Assembly (NCBI GenBank): GCA_021234155.1
Contig: JAJEKV010000080.1
Span: forward strand, 4,982,112 to 5,046,111
Origin: Isoetes taiwanensis
Taxonomy: Eukaryota > Streptophyta > Lycopodiopsida > Isoetales > Isoetaceae
DNA: 64,000 nucleotides
Direction of reading: 5' to 3'
A program made the position numbers and the translations under genes. Below the pieces are notes generated by a model. It ran no database searches. It saw only the letters and a list, made by a program, of their open reading frames with translations, and had not been told where the DNA came from. Positions 1 to 62,997 of the stretch are shown here, piece by piece. The stretch's first letter is position 1. Every line of letters starts with the position of its first letter.

Positions 1-1820
1 AGAATCTAGAGGAATCTTGATTTGGAATCTTAGAGAATCTAGGGGAATCTTCATAGGATTAAAGAATCTAATAGAATCTACATAGAATCTTGGAGAATCT
101 ATGGGAATCTTTGGAGAATCTAGAGGAATCTAAGGGAACCTTCATAAAAATTTTGAGAATCTAGGTAAGCTTAGAGAATCTAAAGGAATCTTCTTAGAAT
201 TTTACGAAATCTATGGTAATTTGAAAGAATCTAGAGGAATCTTCATGGGATCTTGAGGAACCTAGAGGAATCTCAATATAACCTTAGGGAATCTAGTGGA
301 ATCTCAAAAGGATCTTTGAGAATCTAGGGGAATCTTCATAGGATCTTAGAAAAACTAGGAAAATCTACATAGAATCTTGGGGGATCTATGGGATTCGTGA
401 GAGAATCTTTGAGAATCTAGGGGTGTCCGCATAAGATGTAAGGGAAGTTACGAGAATCTACATAGATTCTTGAGGAATCTATAGGAATCTTCGAATAGTC
501 TTTGGAAATTTCGGGGGATAGGGACTATGAGAATCTCAAGAGGATATATGGGAATCTGGGGAATCTTCATAGAGTACTTGAGAATCTAGTGAAATCTTGA
601 TAGGATCTTAGAGAATCTAGGAGAATCTACATAGAATCTTGGAGAATCATGTGAATCTTGGGAGAATCTTTGGGAATCTAGGGGAACCTGATGGAAACTT
701 TGGAAATCTAGGGGAATCTTGATGGAATCTTGATCATCCACTAGCTTCATGTGCAATTTTTTTTCCATAATGGGATGTAAATTTTACTATCTAACATATC
801 AAAATATATTCAAAAATATATATAATATATTAGAGCGAATCTTCATATGTAGAGAACCTACATAGATTTTTGGGGAATATATGGGAATCTTGAGAGAATC
901 TAGAGGAATCTTGAAGAATCTAAAGGAATCATCATAGAATCTAAGGAAATGTAGGAGAATCTACATAAAATCCTAGGGAATTTAGAGGAATCTTTTATGA
1001 TCTAGGGGAATCTCGATAGAGTCGTAGAGAATCTTGAGAATTTTCATATGATCTAAGGGAATCTAGGAGAATATACATAGAATCTTGAGAAACATAGAAG
1101 AATCTTGGGATAATCTTTGAAAATCTAGGGGAATCTCTGTAGAATTTTAAGAATCTAAGAGAATCTTTCACATTGTATGTGTTTTGCAGGGTGAATCTTG
1201 GAATCTTAATGGAATCTATGGTACTTTAATTGAATCGAGGGGAATCTTCCTGGAATCTTTGAGAATCTAAAGGAATCTCAAGGCAATACTGGAATCTACA
1301 GAAATCACAAGAGAATCTTTGCGATCTAGAGGAATCCAAGGGAATCTTCATAAAATCTTTGCAATCTAGAGGAATCTTGATGGAATCTTGGAGAATCTAG
1401 GAAAATGTTCATAGGATCTTTGAGAATCTAAGAGAAGGTACATAGAAGCTTGGGGAATCTCGGGAGAATCTTTGAGAGTTTAGAGAAATCTAAGAAAATC
1501 TCCTTAAACTTTTTGACAATCTCGAGAAATCTTAGAAAGGGAACCTTTATAGAATCTAAGTGAATGTAAAAGAATCTACATAGAATCTTAGAGAATCTAG
1601 AGGAATCTTGAGATAATCTTTTACAATTTAGGGGAACCTTAATGGAATCCTAGAGAATCTTGAGGAATTTTCATATAATTTAAGGGAATCTAGGAGAATA
1701 TACATGGAATCTTGAGAAATGTAGAGAAATCCTGGGATAGTCTTTGAAAATCCAAGGGAATCTCTGTAGAATCTTAAGAATTTAGGAGAGTCTTTCACAT
1801 TGGGTTTGTTTTTGCAGGGT
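1..1820. repeat. Degenerate GAATCT minisatellite array
   Basis: The motif GAATCT or a close variant recurs every 9-13 bases for about 1.8 kb, with linkers such as AGGG, TAGA, CATA and TTGG. A higher-order unit can be seen: a phrase of the form 'catagaatcttgg' after 'ctaggagaatcta' recurs near 75, 375, 640, 975 and 1570. The block around 930-1192 is repeated around 1550-1820, and both copies end in the same 'gcagggt'. It probably begins before the window. It lies about 330 bp downstream of the RLK1 stop codon. No coding content; short open frames here are repeat artefacts. Confidence 0.85.
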
Positions 1821-2151
1821 ATTTTTCACATATTTTTGTCAGCGATTTCTTCAAATGTGTAGGCCCTAATAATAATAAACTTGTATATATATATAAGATA
1901 TATAAAGACAAATATCTATTATAACAATAATCAATAATAATAAGCCATTGTCTCTGCAAGTTTTGTAAGGGAAAGACATTTTTAGTAATGTCCTATGATG
2001 AAATCTTTAGGTATAGACATTAAGTTGATGGACTAATGAAGACTATAAAAGAGGACTTACACAAACATAAAGATATGTCTAGATAAGCATTATCTATAAT
2101 ATGTAGTATTATATGTAGTTTAGGTCCTTCCAAGGAATTGAGGGAACAATC
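1821..2151. other. 3' flank of RLK1, AT-rich, nothing recognised
   Basis: About 330 bases between the GAATCT array and the RLK1 stop codon. It is AT-rich with ATA and AATAAT runs and would hold the RLK1 3' UTR and polyadenylation site. No specific signal can be assigned. Confidence 0.4.
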
Positions 2152-53067
<50,916 letters not shown>

Positions 53068-53996
53068 TGTACAAAATAAACGAGGTCTTTGCACTTCAAA
53101 GTCTTTGTGTGCTATTTATTTGTGGCTTGATGGAATATTCCTACAAAAAGGCCAATTGCAAAATCATGAACCCGTAATATTGGCTAGTTCTTATATGGGT
53201 GAATGAAAGCGGGTCAGAAACTAATTCAAGGTAGTGGGTGCAAAAACATTTTGGCTACATAATTGGCACTAGGAGAAATTTTAACGGACTGTCACACGTG
53301 TAATTCACCTATGGCATGCCAGTTAGTACATAGTGTAGTTGGTTATGTCTCTAGATTAGTTGGGTAAGTTAAGAAAAGATTTGCAAGGAACATTTCTATT
53401 CTATTCTATTTGAGAACAAAAAAGTTCCTTAGACCAAGTGGAATCAACTATCTAGGCGTAGGTGGGGTTAAGACCTACCATCATGTATTTATTTTGACTT
53501 TGATGTATATTTATTTAATTTTGATGTGTATTCATTGATGTGGACTTGAGCCACTAAGTCATTGGTTTGTTATTACCTAGTCAAGAACTTGAATTTGGTA
53601 TGGTCCACTTCTGTCACTGCCTTAGCTACTAAGCAGGCCATCATTGATGGGTCAATTGGTCAACCATGCCAATAGGCTCGAGAAGACTTTAAAAGCTACC
53701 ACTTTTTGCTTGAAAACGAGCATAAGTTGAAGTTGAAAAAAACTTAAAAGGTGTAAGATGGGACATCAATAGATAATCCAATTTTGGTGGACCTAGAACT
53801 GACATGGATGAAAATTGAAGAATGAATATTATGAATTAAAGACATGTACCTTTAGAGGTCCAATTGCTTTAGCAATACTTTGACATACTTGACGAGGTCA
53901 TATATGAGCCCCTAGCCTTTATTGCAGACCAGATCAAACAACATTGATACATGTTTATTGCCCTTTACAGTTGACTCTTTAAGTTACAGTGATGCC

Positions 53997-54634
53997 ATCG
54001 ATCTGAGCCATCGGATCGGTATTCTCGAATGGGCGAGCATGCATCTCTCCCATGCATGCATGCATGCATTGCATGCATTTTCCAGGGCTCTAGTTCGTTT
54101 GGGAATCGCTTAATATATATATTATTGTAAATGTTATCTTTTGTCACGTGGCACGGGTGACCAGCCCCTCGTTTTTTCGAGGTGTAAATGTTGTTTTTTG
54201 TCGCGTGGCACGCGTGACCAGCCCCTCGCTTTTTCGAGGTTTTTTCTCTATTGGTTTTTTTGTTGTTGATGTGCAGGTCCAAAGGTGATGCGTGACTTCG
54301 GTGTTCTCTATGGAGCATAGGTTTTTTTGTGGGAACATTTAGTAGCCTCGCATTGTTGAAGCCCCTTGCCGAGTTGCTAGGGTTTTTCCTCGAAAACCTG
54401 AAAGGGCGAGGTATTTTAATCCTGGCGATAAGCTCTCGACAGGTACACTAGCCAACATCTGTAGCAAACAATTTTATTTGGGGTCCATGTGTTATAACTA
54501 GATATTGCCTATGTTTTCGTCTTTTAGGTAGCTTGCGATGTGCAGCTACCCACTCTATACCATTGTAGAAAAACTGCTGAGATGAATAAAAAGCCTAGCT
54601 GATCTTTTGTCTTCATGCGAGCCCTTATTCGAGA
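53997..54634. other. Unit-A-specific insertion with inverted ends
   Basis: Absent from unit B, where the sequence runs straight from TTACAGTG into the start codon. TCTCGAATGGGCGAGCATG (54023-54041) pairs with the reverse complement of CATGCGAGCCCTTATTCGAGA (54614-54634), so the ends look like terminal inverted repeats of about 20 bp. It contains two tandem copies of a 57-bp unit (54126-54240; GGTGACCAGCCCCTCG) and a (CATG)n run at 54052-54080. A target-site duplication is not clear. Possibly a small TIR transposon. Confidence 0.5.
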
Positions 54635-54924
54635 ATGAAACTTCTTGTTATGGTAACTTCGTTTCTTGTCATCTTGCTTTTTTCAGCTTTTCTGACCTCT
54701 CTCACCAAATCAACTGCACCACCAGCGACGTTGAATGTAAGCATTGATTACAGCTGCAAGTTTACACTTAAATTAAATTTGTTTCTAATTTTGCAATTGA
54801 AGCTCTAACACAAGTCCTTCAAGCCCTAGGTCGATCTACGTCCTCAACTTCAAAAAATCTATGTACCAATTTAAGTATGAACAATCCCTCTCCTAACATC
54901 TTTAATGGTATCAATGTCTACAGT
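54635..54924 (+). pseudogene. Broken duplicate of RLK2 exons 1-2
   Basis: Exon 1-like sequence at 54635-54736 is 102 bp against 103 bp in the intact copy. One base is missing after CTCTC, which shifts the frame (the intact copy reads SLAQINCTT). Exon 2-like sequence at 54797-54924 has lost its acceptor (ttgcaa instead of ttgcag) and about 20 bp near its end that encode the CDDQCH cysteines. It also lacks all later exons. It arose by the tandem duplication described at 53101-56580. Confidence 0.85.
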
Positions 54925-55124
54925 GTAAGCTTTCTTCTAACCAAAATGGTTCTGTCAAAGAGCCTTGCAAACATGTTTCTATCTAGACTTTGATGACCCA
55001 ACTTTCATTTAATTATGTTTGTTATTTGAATCTGGTGGTGTCTTTGTGTGCCATTTATTTGTAGCCTGATGGAATATTCCTATAAAAAGGCCAATTGCAA
55101 AATTATGAACCAGTAATATTGGTT

Positions 55125-55357
55125 AGTTCTTACATAGTTTTTTTTTTTTTTTGAAGAACGTGTTTTACTTCATATTATACACTCAAACGATTACAAAGTA
55201 CTTCAAGAAGTAAGAAATGCATCAATCACTTTTAGATGATCACTCCATATTGGAAATTTAATACGATCAGGCCAATTGGAGATCTGAAAGCAATTATACA
55301 ACTTCTTACGAATTTCTTGAAGTACCACCTGAAAAAAAGAGCATAGTTCTTACATAG
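55125..55357 (-). mobile_element. Short retroposon insertion with perfect 13-bp target duplication
   Basis: AGTTCTTACATAG occurs at 55125-55137 and 55345-55357. Between them, a T run (poly-A on minus) is followed by about 190 bp ending CTGAAAAAAAGAGCAT. Unit A at the corresponding place (about 53194) is uninterrupted, which proves this is an insertion. The body is probably a 5'-truncated LINE; too short to assign to a family. Confidence 0.8.
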
Positions 55358-56128
55358 TTGAATGGAAGCAGGTCGGAAATGGATTCAAGGTATTGGGTGC
55401 AAAAACATTTTGGTTAGATAATTGGCACTAGGATAAATTTTAAAGGACCTTTACGTAATTCACCTATGGCATGCCAGTTTAGTTTCCTATTATGTCTCTA
55501 AATTAGTTGGGTAAGTTAAGAAGAGACGTGCAAGAAACCTTTCTATTTGAGAACAAAAAAGTTCCTCAGACCAAGTGGAATTAACTATCTAGACGTAGGT
55601 GGGGTTAAGACCTACTATCATGTATTCATTTTGATTTTGATGTATATTTATTTGATTTTGATGTGTATCCATTGATGCGGACTTGAACCACTAAGCCATT
55701 GGTCTTTTATTATCTAGTCAAGAACTTGAATTTGGTATAGTCCACCTCTGTCACTACCCTAGCTACTAAGTAGGCCAGTATTGATGGATCAACTGGCCAA
55801 CCATGCCAATAGGGTCGAGAAGACTTGAAAAGCTGACACTTTTTGCTTGAAAAACGAGCATAAGCTGAAGTTGAAAAAAATTTAAAGGTGTAAGATGGGA
55901 CATCAATAGATAATCCAATTTTGGTGGACCTAGAACTGACGTGGATGAAAATTGAAGAGTGAATGTTATGAATTAAAGACATGTACCTTTAGAGGTCCAA
56001 TTGCTTCAGCAATACTTTGACATACTTGACGAGGTCATATATGGGTCCCTAGCCTTTATTGCAGACCAGGTCAAATAGCATTGATATATGTTTATTGCCC
56101 TTTATAGTTGAATCTTTAAGTTACAGTG

Positions 56129-58114
56129 ATGAAACTTCTTGCTATGGCAGCTTCTTTTCTTGCCCTCTTGCTTTTTTCAGCTTTTGTGACCTCTCTCGCC
56201 CAAATCAACTGCACCACCCACAGTGATGAATGTAAGCATCGGTTATAGCTGCAAGTTTACACTAACATTAAATTTGTTTCTAAATTTGCAGTTGAAGCTC
56301 TGACACAAGTCCTTCAAGCCCTAGGCCGATCTATGTCGTCAACTTCAAAAAATCTATGTACCGATTTAAGTATGAACAAGTCCTCTCCTGACATACTCAA
56401 TGGTATCAACTGTGATGATCAATGTCATATTACTGCAGTGTAAGTTTTCTTCTAACCAAAATGGTTCTGCCCAAGAGCCTTCAAAACATGAAATGAAGCA
56501 ACAATACAAAAATCTAAAATAAGCATGTTTCTATCTAAACTTTGATGACCCAACTTTCATTTAATTATGTTTGTTATTTGAACTTTCAGAGCATATACGA
56601 ATCAAGGAATAAGTGGCCAGATTTCTCCATATATCGGAAACCTCACATATCTCCAAGTCTTGTGAGGCATCTTTGCAATTTTAAGTTTTAAGTTTTGAAA
56701 CATTTTTTTATATCTTCTTGATCAAATCGTATGAACTTAATTTTTCTTGGTATATAAGGAATTTTGAAAAAAACATCCTTACTGGGCCCATTCCTTCAGA
56801 AATTGGAAAGCTTCACAACTTGGAGAACATGTGCGTGGGATCTTTTGCTTATCAATTTCATCTTAAAATTTGTTTTTACTCATCAAATATTTCCTTTAAG
56901 TAGGACAATCAGGTGGAATAACCTAAAAGGCCAACTTCCTTCAGAAATTGGCAACCTTGCACACTTGACCAGATTGTAAGTTTTGGCATTTCTTACATTG
57001 GATGATACTAAATTTTTATATCTATGTATATGTCAATAGACACATGGAATCAAATGATTTTAATGGTTCAATACCCAAGGAGCTTGGAAATTTGAAGAAC
57101 TTAATAGAGTTGTAAGGCTTAGCATACTCATTAATCTAAATGCTAACTCAAGTGATTTTAAATAGTAATATGTGTGTTACTTTCACCAGGGATATCGCTT
57201 CTTGCGGCCTTGGTGGAGAGATTCCTCTAGAATTAGCCAACCTTACAAGCTTAAGAATTTGGTAAAAGGACTTGTAATTTTGATGCTATATTATATGCAA
57301 ACAACTTAAGCCTCCCATTATGTAGGAATGGGTATGACAACAACTTTAACGGATCTATGCCAGATATATTTGCGAATATGGTTCTTCGAGAGTTGTAAGT
57401 GGCTATTTGACATTTGATGTGGTTATTCCTTTCACAACATCAATATGATATTCAACTTTTTGGTTCTTCAGAAGACTTTATGGAAATAACTTGGAAGGTC
57501 CATTGCCATTGAGCTTAAGGAATCTCAAAAACCTTGAAATATTGTATGTTGTCATCTTAAATGTATACTTTAGCCATGTTTTGCCTGCCATATCTCGCAT
57601 GCATTAGAACTTTATTCAGATGTCCAAATAAGAATACAATTTGATTATGTCATGTGTTGTCTACATCACCATCAATACTATAGTAAGACTTAATTGTTGT
57701 AAATATTTTGCTTCTTGACAAATTTTATAATATTCTATTGATTATTATTTTTGCATGGTTATTTGTAGGTACATGGGAGAGTTCTCAATCAATAACGCCG
57801 TTCCGTCAAGTTTAAAAAATTTGAAGGCGCTGAAGAAATTGTAAGTCGATTGACAGTCATGTCATATAAGTGCAATCTAGTGATTGACAATCCTTACAGA
57901 TCTTTACGAAATTGCCACTTAACTGGAGAAATACCTAATTACTTATGGAGTTTTGAGAATATGACTTATTTGTATGTATAGCTCTCTTTAAATCACATTT
58001 TCCTTCTTGTGACTCAGTAATTCATGTAAAAATTCATCTTAGGGACCTAAGCTTCAATGACTTAAGTGGAAACATATCTATACCATCAGGATTACTTATT
58101 CAGTTGGAAACCTT
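56129..58114 (+). CDS. RLK2: LRR-malectin receptor kinase paralogue, exons 1-12 (partial)
   Basis: Exons: 56129-56231, 56292-56439, 56590-56661, 56759-56830, 56904-56975, 57040-57111, 57190-57261, 57326-57394, 57472-57543, 57769-57840, 57900-57971, 58043-58114. Exon 1 gives the signal peptide MKLLAMAASFLALLLFSAF. Exon 2 gives the cap with FEALTQVLQALGRSM and a CDDQCH cysteine pair. Exons 3-12 are LRR exons of 69-72 bp, for example NILTGPIPSEIGKL, SNDFNGSIPKELGNL and GSMPDIFANM. All junctions agree in phase and no stop is seen. Exon by exon it parallels RLK1. Introns are short (60-225 bp) until exon 12. The remaining LRR, malectin and kinase exons are not in the 5.9 kb downstream; they either lie beyond the window or are lost. 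Confidence 0.85.
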
Positions 58115-58301
58115 GTAAGTATACCGGACTATGATTATCTACAGAGAAGTATAGATGCTCGTTATAGGTCATTTTAAAGTCATTCGCTGTGTTTTGGTGA
58201 TAGTAATTACATGAACTTAGATTAAGACAATTACATAAAATACCTTCAATGATACAAAAAGCAATGGATGCTCTTTTGGTAGGGTTGCCCTTAAGGGGCT
58301 C

Positions 58302-61300
58302 TTTTTTTTTTTGTTTTTTTGAAGGTGAGGCAGATTTTTTTCATTAATTAAGGAAATTCATACATAGTACTCTGAAAGCTATCATAAGTAGCTTTATGTA
58401 GAGAGAAGCTATATTTGTGACTACAAAGCCAACAAATATATAGAAATTAAAGTTGTAGAAAGTAGGCAAATATAACGGAATGGTGAAAGAGTTCAAAACA
58501 TCAGTAATCTAGTAGATCTGAGTAGCTGACGCCAAAATGTTTCCAATGCTAGAAGCTTCATGCCGACATTCCTGTACTTATATTTCTTCAAGCTTTGGCC
58601 CTCCATTTCCTCGTCGTTTATTACTGAATCTAACCAACTTGCAAGATCAAGAAAGACTTATTGAATATGAGAGGAGCCTATGGAATCAATACGGTTTGAT
58701 GGGATAGTAGGGATTTTTGGATCAGAGAAAGTGGAGCTAAGGTTAAAAACGATGTTGTAATTATGAAGAAAATTGTCTGTTGTGCCCATGACATATGATT
58801 CTTCCATCAATAGATTATCTCTGATCAGCCTGTAGAATTCCTGTTGTACCATTAGGAGGAACAAGGTACCATTGGCATTAGCCAACATCCTGTGAGTGTG
58901 GAAGAGATTCCTGTACCTTATGAGTTGCCTTTCAGTAAAGCTATAGTGATTGCTATTTATAAACCAGTACAACTGATGCATCTGGATAACTTCCTTAATA
59001 AAGATACTGGCCCAAAGCCTTTCCCTTGCATTATTAATTTCTTTTGCTCTGATCATTCCTCTCATAGACCATTGATTGTGAGGAGTAAATATACATTGAT
59101 ATTCATCTTTATCCCTGTCCTGATATCTGTCAACCTCCACCTTCTCATTATTTATGTTAAATCTCCTTTTCCCATAGCCTTTGCACGGCTCAATACTCAA
59201 TGTTCCTAAGAATATAAATTTAGTTAGTGTCAAGTACATGCAAATTTGAACTAAAAAGCTTTTGATACCCAATAAATTTGCCATACTGGTCCCAAATTTG
59301 TCATATTTATCCATATATTTGTTCATGTGAGCAATAGCATAAAACTCAATATCATATTGCAAATGAATCTTGATCCAAAGAGTAGAAAAACGCGTTTTAC
59401 TCCCAAAAAGCATTTAATTTAGGACAGAAAAAAAATATGCAACATGCTTTCATGATTATTACATTGAAGAGGACATTGAACAGATAGATTAGGATTTCTC
59501 TTGGCATAATCAAGTAAACAAGGAACACTATTATTACCAATTAGCCAAATAAAATATAAAATCTTGTTAGTATGTAAGAATTCAACACATTTTTATGTAG
59601 CTTATTCATTTGCCGATCATCAATATTCCATGAATCTTTAATTTTGGAATTATCAGGTGTTCTATTCAAGAAATTACATATAATAGAAACTTTATAGAAT
59701 GACTTTTTACAAAGATTCCGGTCCTGGATTGTTTCAATCCCAGCAAGAGGGGTTGTAGCACTAACACATTTTTTTATATGAAGGAAAATAGGTTTGTCAG
59801 TCATCATTACCCTAACCCTTGATTTCAAGATAGTCTAAGAAATCCAATTATTATTATTCCAAAGATCATGAAGAGTATAAATCTCATAGAAAGGTCACTT
59901 TTTATAGATTTGAGGATGTTGAAGACCCAAGACATATTGAGGATGGTCTTTTAGCAAAGGAAACCAAAAGATAGGCATATTCAAGTGGACTTTGTCCTCA
60001 AATGAATAACTGAAAGCTTTGTAGACATTGTTCCAGGCTTTCAGGATGTTTCTCATCAACCTCTTAGAAATCCAATACCTAATAAAACTGCAAGCAACAC
60101 TCTGATGATCTGGCAGTGTTTTCCAAATCAACTTACCAGCAAGGGACTGAGCTTGAAAATGAAGATTTTTACATCCCAATCCCTCACTATGGACTTTCAA
60201 TTTACCAGATGTTGACCATTTCAGATGAATTTTCTAATAGTTTTCTCAAATTGTTTATAAACTGTAATAGGAGCCACAAAAGCAGAGGAGTACACATGCG
60301 AACTTGCTAGGACAGAGTTGGCAATAGTGACTCTTCCAGCTAAAGAAAGACAGTTTCTATAATTATTTAGCTTGGCACGAATTTTTTCAAGAATGGGAGA
60401 CCAAAGATCAATAAGATTATGACTGAGAGAAAAAGGCATTCCAAACAGTTTAGTGGCTTGAGAAGTTTTAATAACTTTAATGCCTACAATATCATGATCA
60501 TCTATGTCCCCAATAATAATACTCTTAGAAAGGTGAAGGGAGACATCAGAGGTTTAGCACTGAAGTCATCAAGAATTTTGAGAAAGAAAGAGACATTGAG
60601 AAGGCAAAAGTATCATCTGCATATTGCAAAATATTGAGATAAGAATCAGAATTTGGAAGTTAAAGTCCAGCTATATTTCCTTGTTGTTGATAGAAGACAA
60701 CTGCTTTTGTAGCCACAATAAGAATCAGATAAGGAGCAGGAGGGAAACCTTGACGAACACCTTTTGCCAGAGGCAAGAAAGACGAGGAGATCCATTGATT
60801 AGAACAATAGCATTGGCCCTTTGATTAAGACCAAGGATAAGTTGAATAATCTTTTCATGAAATCCTAACTTGATCATAGCATAATGAATAAAATCCCAAT
60901 GAATAGTATCGTAGGCTCTCTTGAAATCAAGCTTGAGAAGAATACAATTTTGATTAGAGAGATTATTCCAGTGAAGTCCTTCCATGGTAGCAATATAGTT
61001 ACCAAGGATATATCTATGAGGAAGGAATGCGAATTGATTCAAACCAATAGAGTTCTAGAGGAAGCCTTTTACTCTCGAGCAATGATTTTAGCACAAATTT
61101 TATAAGTAGAATTCGGATTTGTAAAAAAGATAGGCCCCTAGTCACTCGAAAGAGCAGGCTTATCTGATTTAGGAATAAGTGAGATGACACCACCAGAGAT
61201 CGAAGAATGCAAATAATTCGATGACCAGAAACCATTAATGAAGGTCATAAAGTCATTTTTAAGAATGTCCCAAATATGAAGAAAGAACTCAATTCCTTTG
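58302..61300 (-). mobile_element. Decayed LINE, 5'-truncated, inserted after RLK2 exon 12
   Basis: Minus strand. The remaining polymerase starts near 61235. The 60725-61042 frame has QFAFLPHRYI, LLKLDFKRAYDTIHWDF and INGSPRL; a YADD-like box is near 60620. Then follow AKLNNYRNCLSLAGRVTIA with NSVLASSHVYSS (60221-60439), WKTLPDHQSVACSFIRYWIS (59895-60200), and a 251-codon C-terminal frame at 58658-59413. The T run at 58302-58320 marks the 3' end. Stops and shifts separate these blocks. The family differs from family A, as the C-terminal region has no matching finger. Confidence 0.78.
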
Positions 61301-61303
61301 TTT

Positions 61304-61380
61304 GGGTCCCATAGGCCAATTGGTCTCCATGGACGATAAAAATCTATTCTATTCTATTCTATTCTATTCTATTCTATTCT
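61304..61380 (+). repeat. Pentamer-tailed retroposon end, second copy
   Basis: GGGTCCCATAGGCCAATTGG then CTCCATGGACGATAAAA and (TTCTA)n to 61380. Same body as the copy at 38628-38690, with about three substitutions. No target duplication found here. Confidence 0.7.
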
Positions 61381-61395
61381 CTTATTAATAGAAAT

Positions 61396-62200
61396 CATTT
61401 TTTATTCTTTTAAAGGAAAGCATTTACATTATATAAAATCATAATTAATATATGGCCTTATTGAGATCGCATCAAATTAGATAGGAAGTAACGATGCCAA
61501 GTATGGAGGTAGAAAACAACACCACGCTAGGAGATCACCCAAAGGAAAAATCTCATGATGCATGAGATGACAAATAAAACACCTCCCCTCAAAATCCCCT
61601 CCCCCCTCCCCTCCCAAAAGAAAGAAAGAAAAAAAAAAAGAAAAAGACAAAAAGGAAATTATTGATAGATAGAATAGAAGTAAAAGGATTGCCTTCCCGT
61701 GCGTTAATTCAGTCCCAAGCTGCACATCTGGAAAAAGATTCTGCAAGAAGACTAGTCATTGTTTTAAATTGTATTAACAGACAAGTTGTCTCACCATCTT
61801 CCAAGATGCCAAAGCCTTCAAGATGCCTTTCCAAGGGCTGGCCTACTACTTATGCACCTATTATTTGATCCTCTTGATCCAAATGCCTTCTAGATCTTTA
61901 CTTTAGTATGGCCTTCTTTTAATATACTTTCCCCAGCAACCACACAATTCTTCGAGGTGGGATGGAAGAGGGCCAACATGAAAACCTAAAGCCCTTCCAA
62001 GGTGCACATACTAAACATAATAAGTCTATTAGAGCAACATCAATCATCATACTCCAGAAAAACTTAACACAAGAGGACAATACAAAAATCAAGATCCTAA
62101 GTACAACACAAGTATGCTCAACCGTAAGGAAAATGGACAACCTGTAGCCAATGAAAAGCATGGCATACCTCAAGGTCTAGCTAGTTCATCAGCCGATATC
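61396..62200 (-). mobile_element. Possible further LINE debris
   Basis: T-rich start at 61396 followed by broken minus-strand frames. 61919-62173 contains LTVEHTCVVLRI, which could be a worn zinc-finger end, but the match is weak. Confidence 0.25.
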
Positions 62201-62997
62201 TGGTAGAGAGACTACGCAACTCAAATTCATTGCCTGCTCCAATCAATCCCCAATGTCTTAAAGTATCAACTTAAAAAAAAAGGATATTTTTTCCAAAAGA
62301 TCCAACCTAGTTATTGTGAGCTTAAACCCCTCCCTAATATAGGAAGCAAAATCCAGGAGTAGCTACGAGCCCCAAACTGCAGTGAAACCAATAGGTTTTC
62401 TTGACTGCGGTGGGTGAACAACCACCAATAATAGCCACGATGAGTGCAATCTATCTATTCTAAGATCTGACAAAATAAACTAGCCAAGTAATCCACAAAA
62501 GAAAAGGACATAGAGCATAATATAGCCCATGTTTAAGCTTCTCCAAAAGCATCAACAAAGCATGGAATACAATAGGGATAATGGTTTCTATATGTTAATT
62601 TAGTCACAGAAGAAAAAGTATGAATGTTTGTAACCTCAAGGTTCTGTTCTAAAAAGTTCTATTTGAAAATTAAGGGGAACAGCAAAGAAAACCTTTGCTA
62701 CAAGACGAAATCGTTTAAGCGTCGTCCACTTTCTTCGAATCTGCAAAAAAAATTACACGATGCAAAAGTCAGTAGCCAAGTTAACTATCCTTCGAGCAAT
62801 AAAGGTATGAGAAAGTTGTTGCATGAGATCGAACAACTGCTCTAGTCGTTGCTAAACCCTACCCCAATCCACAAAGGTTTTTTTATTGCATATTTTCTTT
62901 ATTAGCCAAGAAGTTCCTCTCTAGTTGAAGGTATGTAAGGATATCACAGACATTTTCATGATGTGACAATTCTATTTTGAAGTACATTAGACTTATA
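62201..62997. other. No recognisable gene
   Basis: About 800 bases of AT-rich sequence downstream of RLK2 exon 12. No RLK2 exon with an LRR or malectin signature was found on the plus strand. Confidence 0.35.

Larger units (their letters stand above)
53101..56580 (+). repeat. Tandem duplication of the RLK2 5' region (two units)
   Basis: Unit A (53101-55039) and unit B (55040-56580) both run from GTCTTTGTGTG through about 900 bp of upstream sequence, exon 1, exon 2 and most of intron 2 (ending GTTATTTGAA). They remain highly similar. Unit A holds an extra 638 bp at 53997-54634 and a (TTCTA) expansion at 53395. Unit B holds an extra 220 bp at 55138-55357. Unit B feeds the intact RLK2 exons; unit A is the broken copy. 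Confidence 0.85.

Noticed and set aside
53068-56128. Bidirectional promoter shared by RLK1 and RLK2
   Set aside because: The arrangement is suggestive, but no TATA box or start site could be assigned with confidence, and the space is altered by duplication and insertions.
58658-59413. 251-codon frame as an independent host gene
   Set aside because: It is collinear with other LINE pieces on the same strand and ends next to the T-rich 3' tail.
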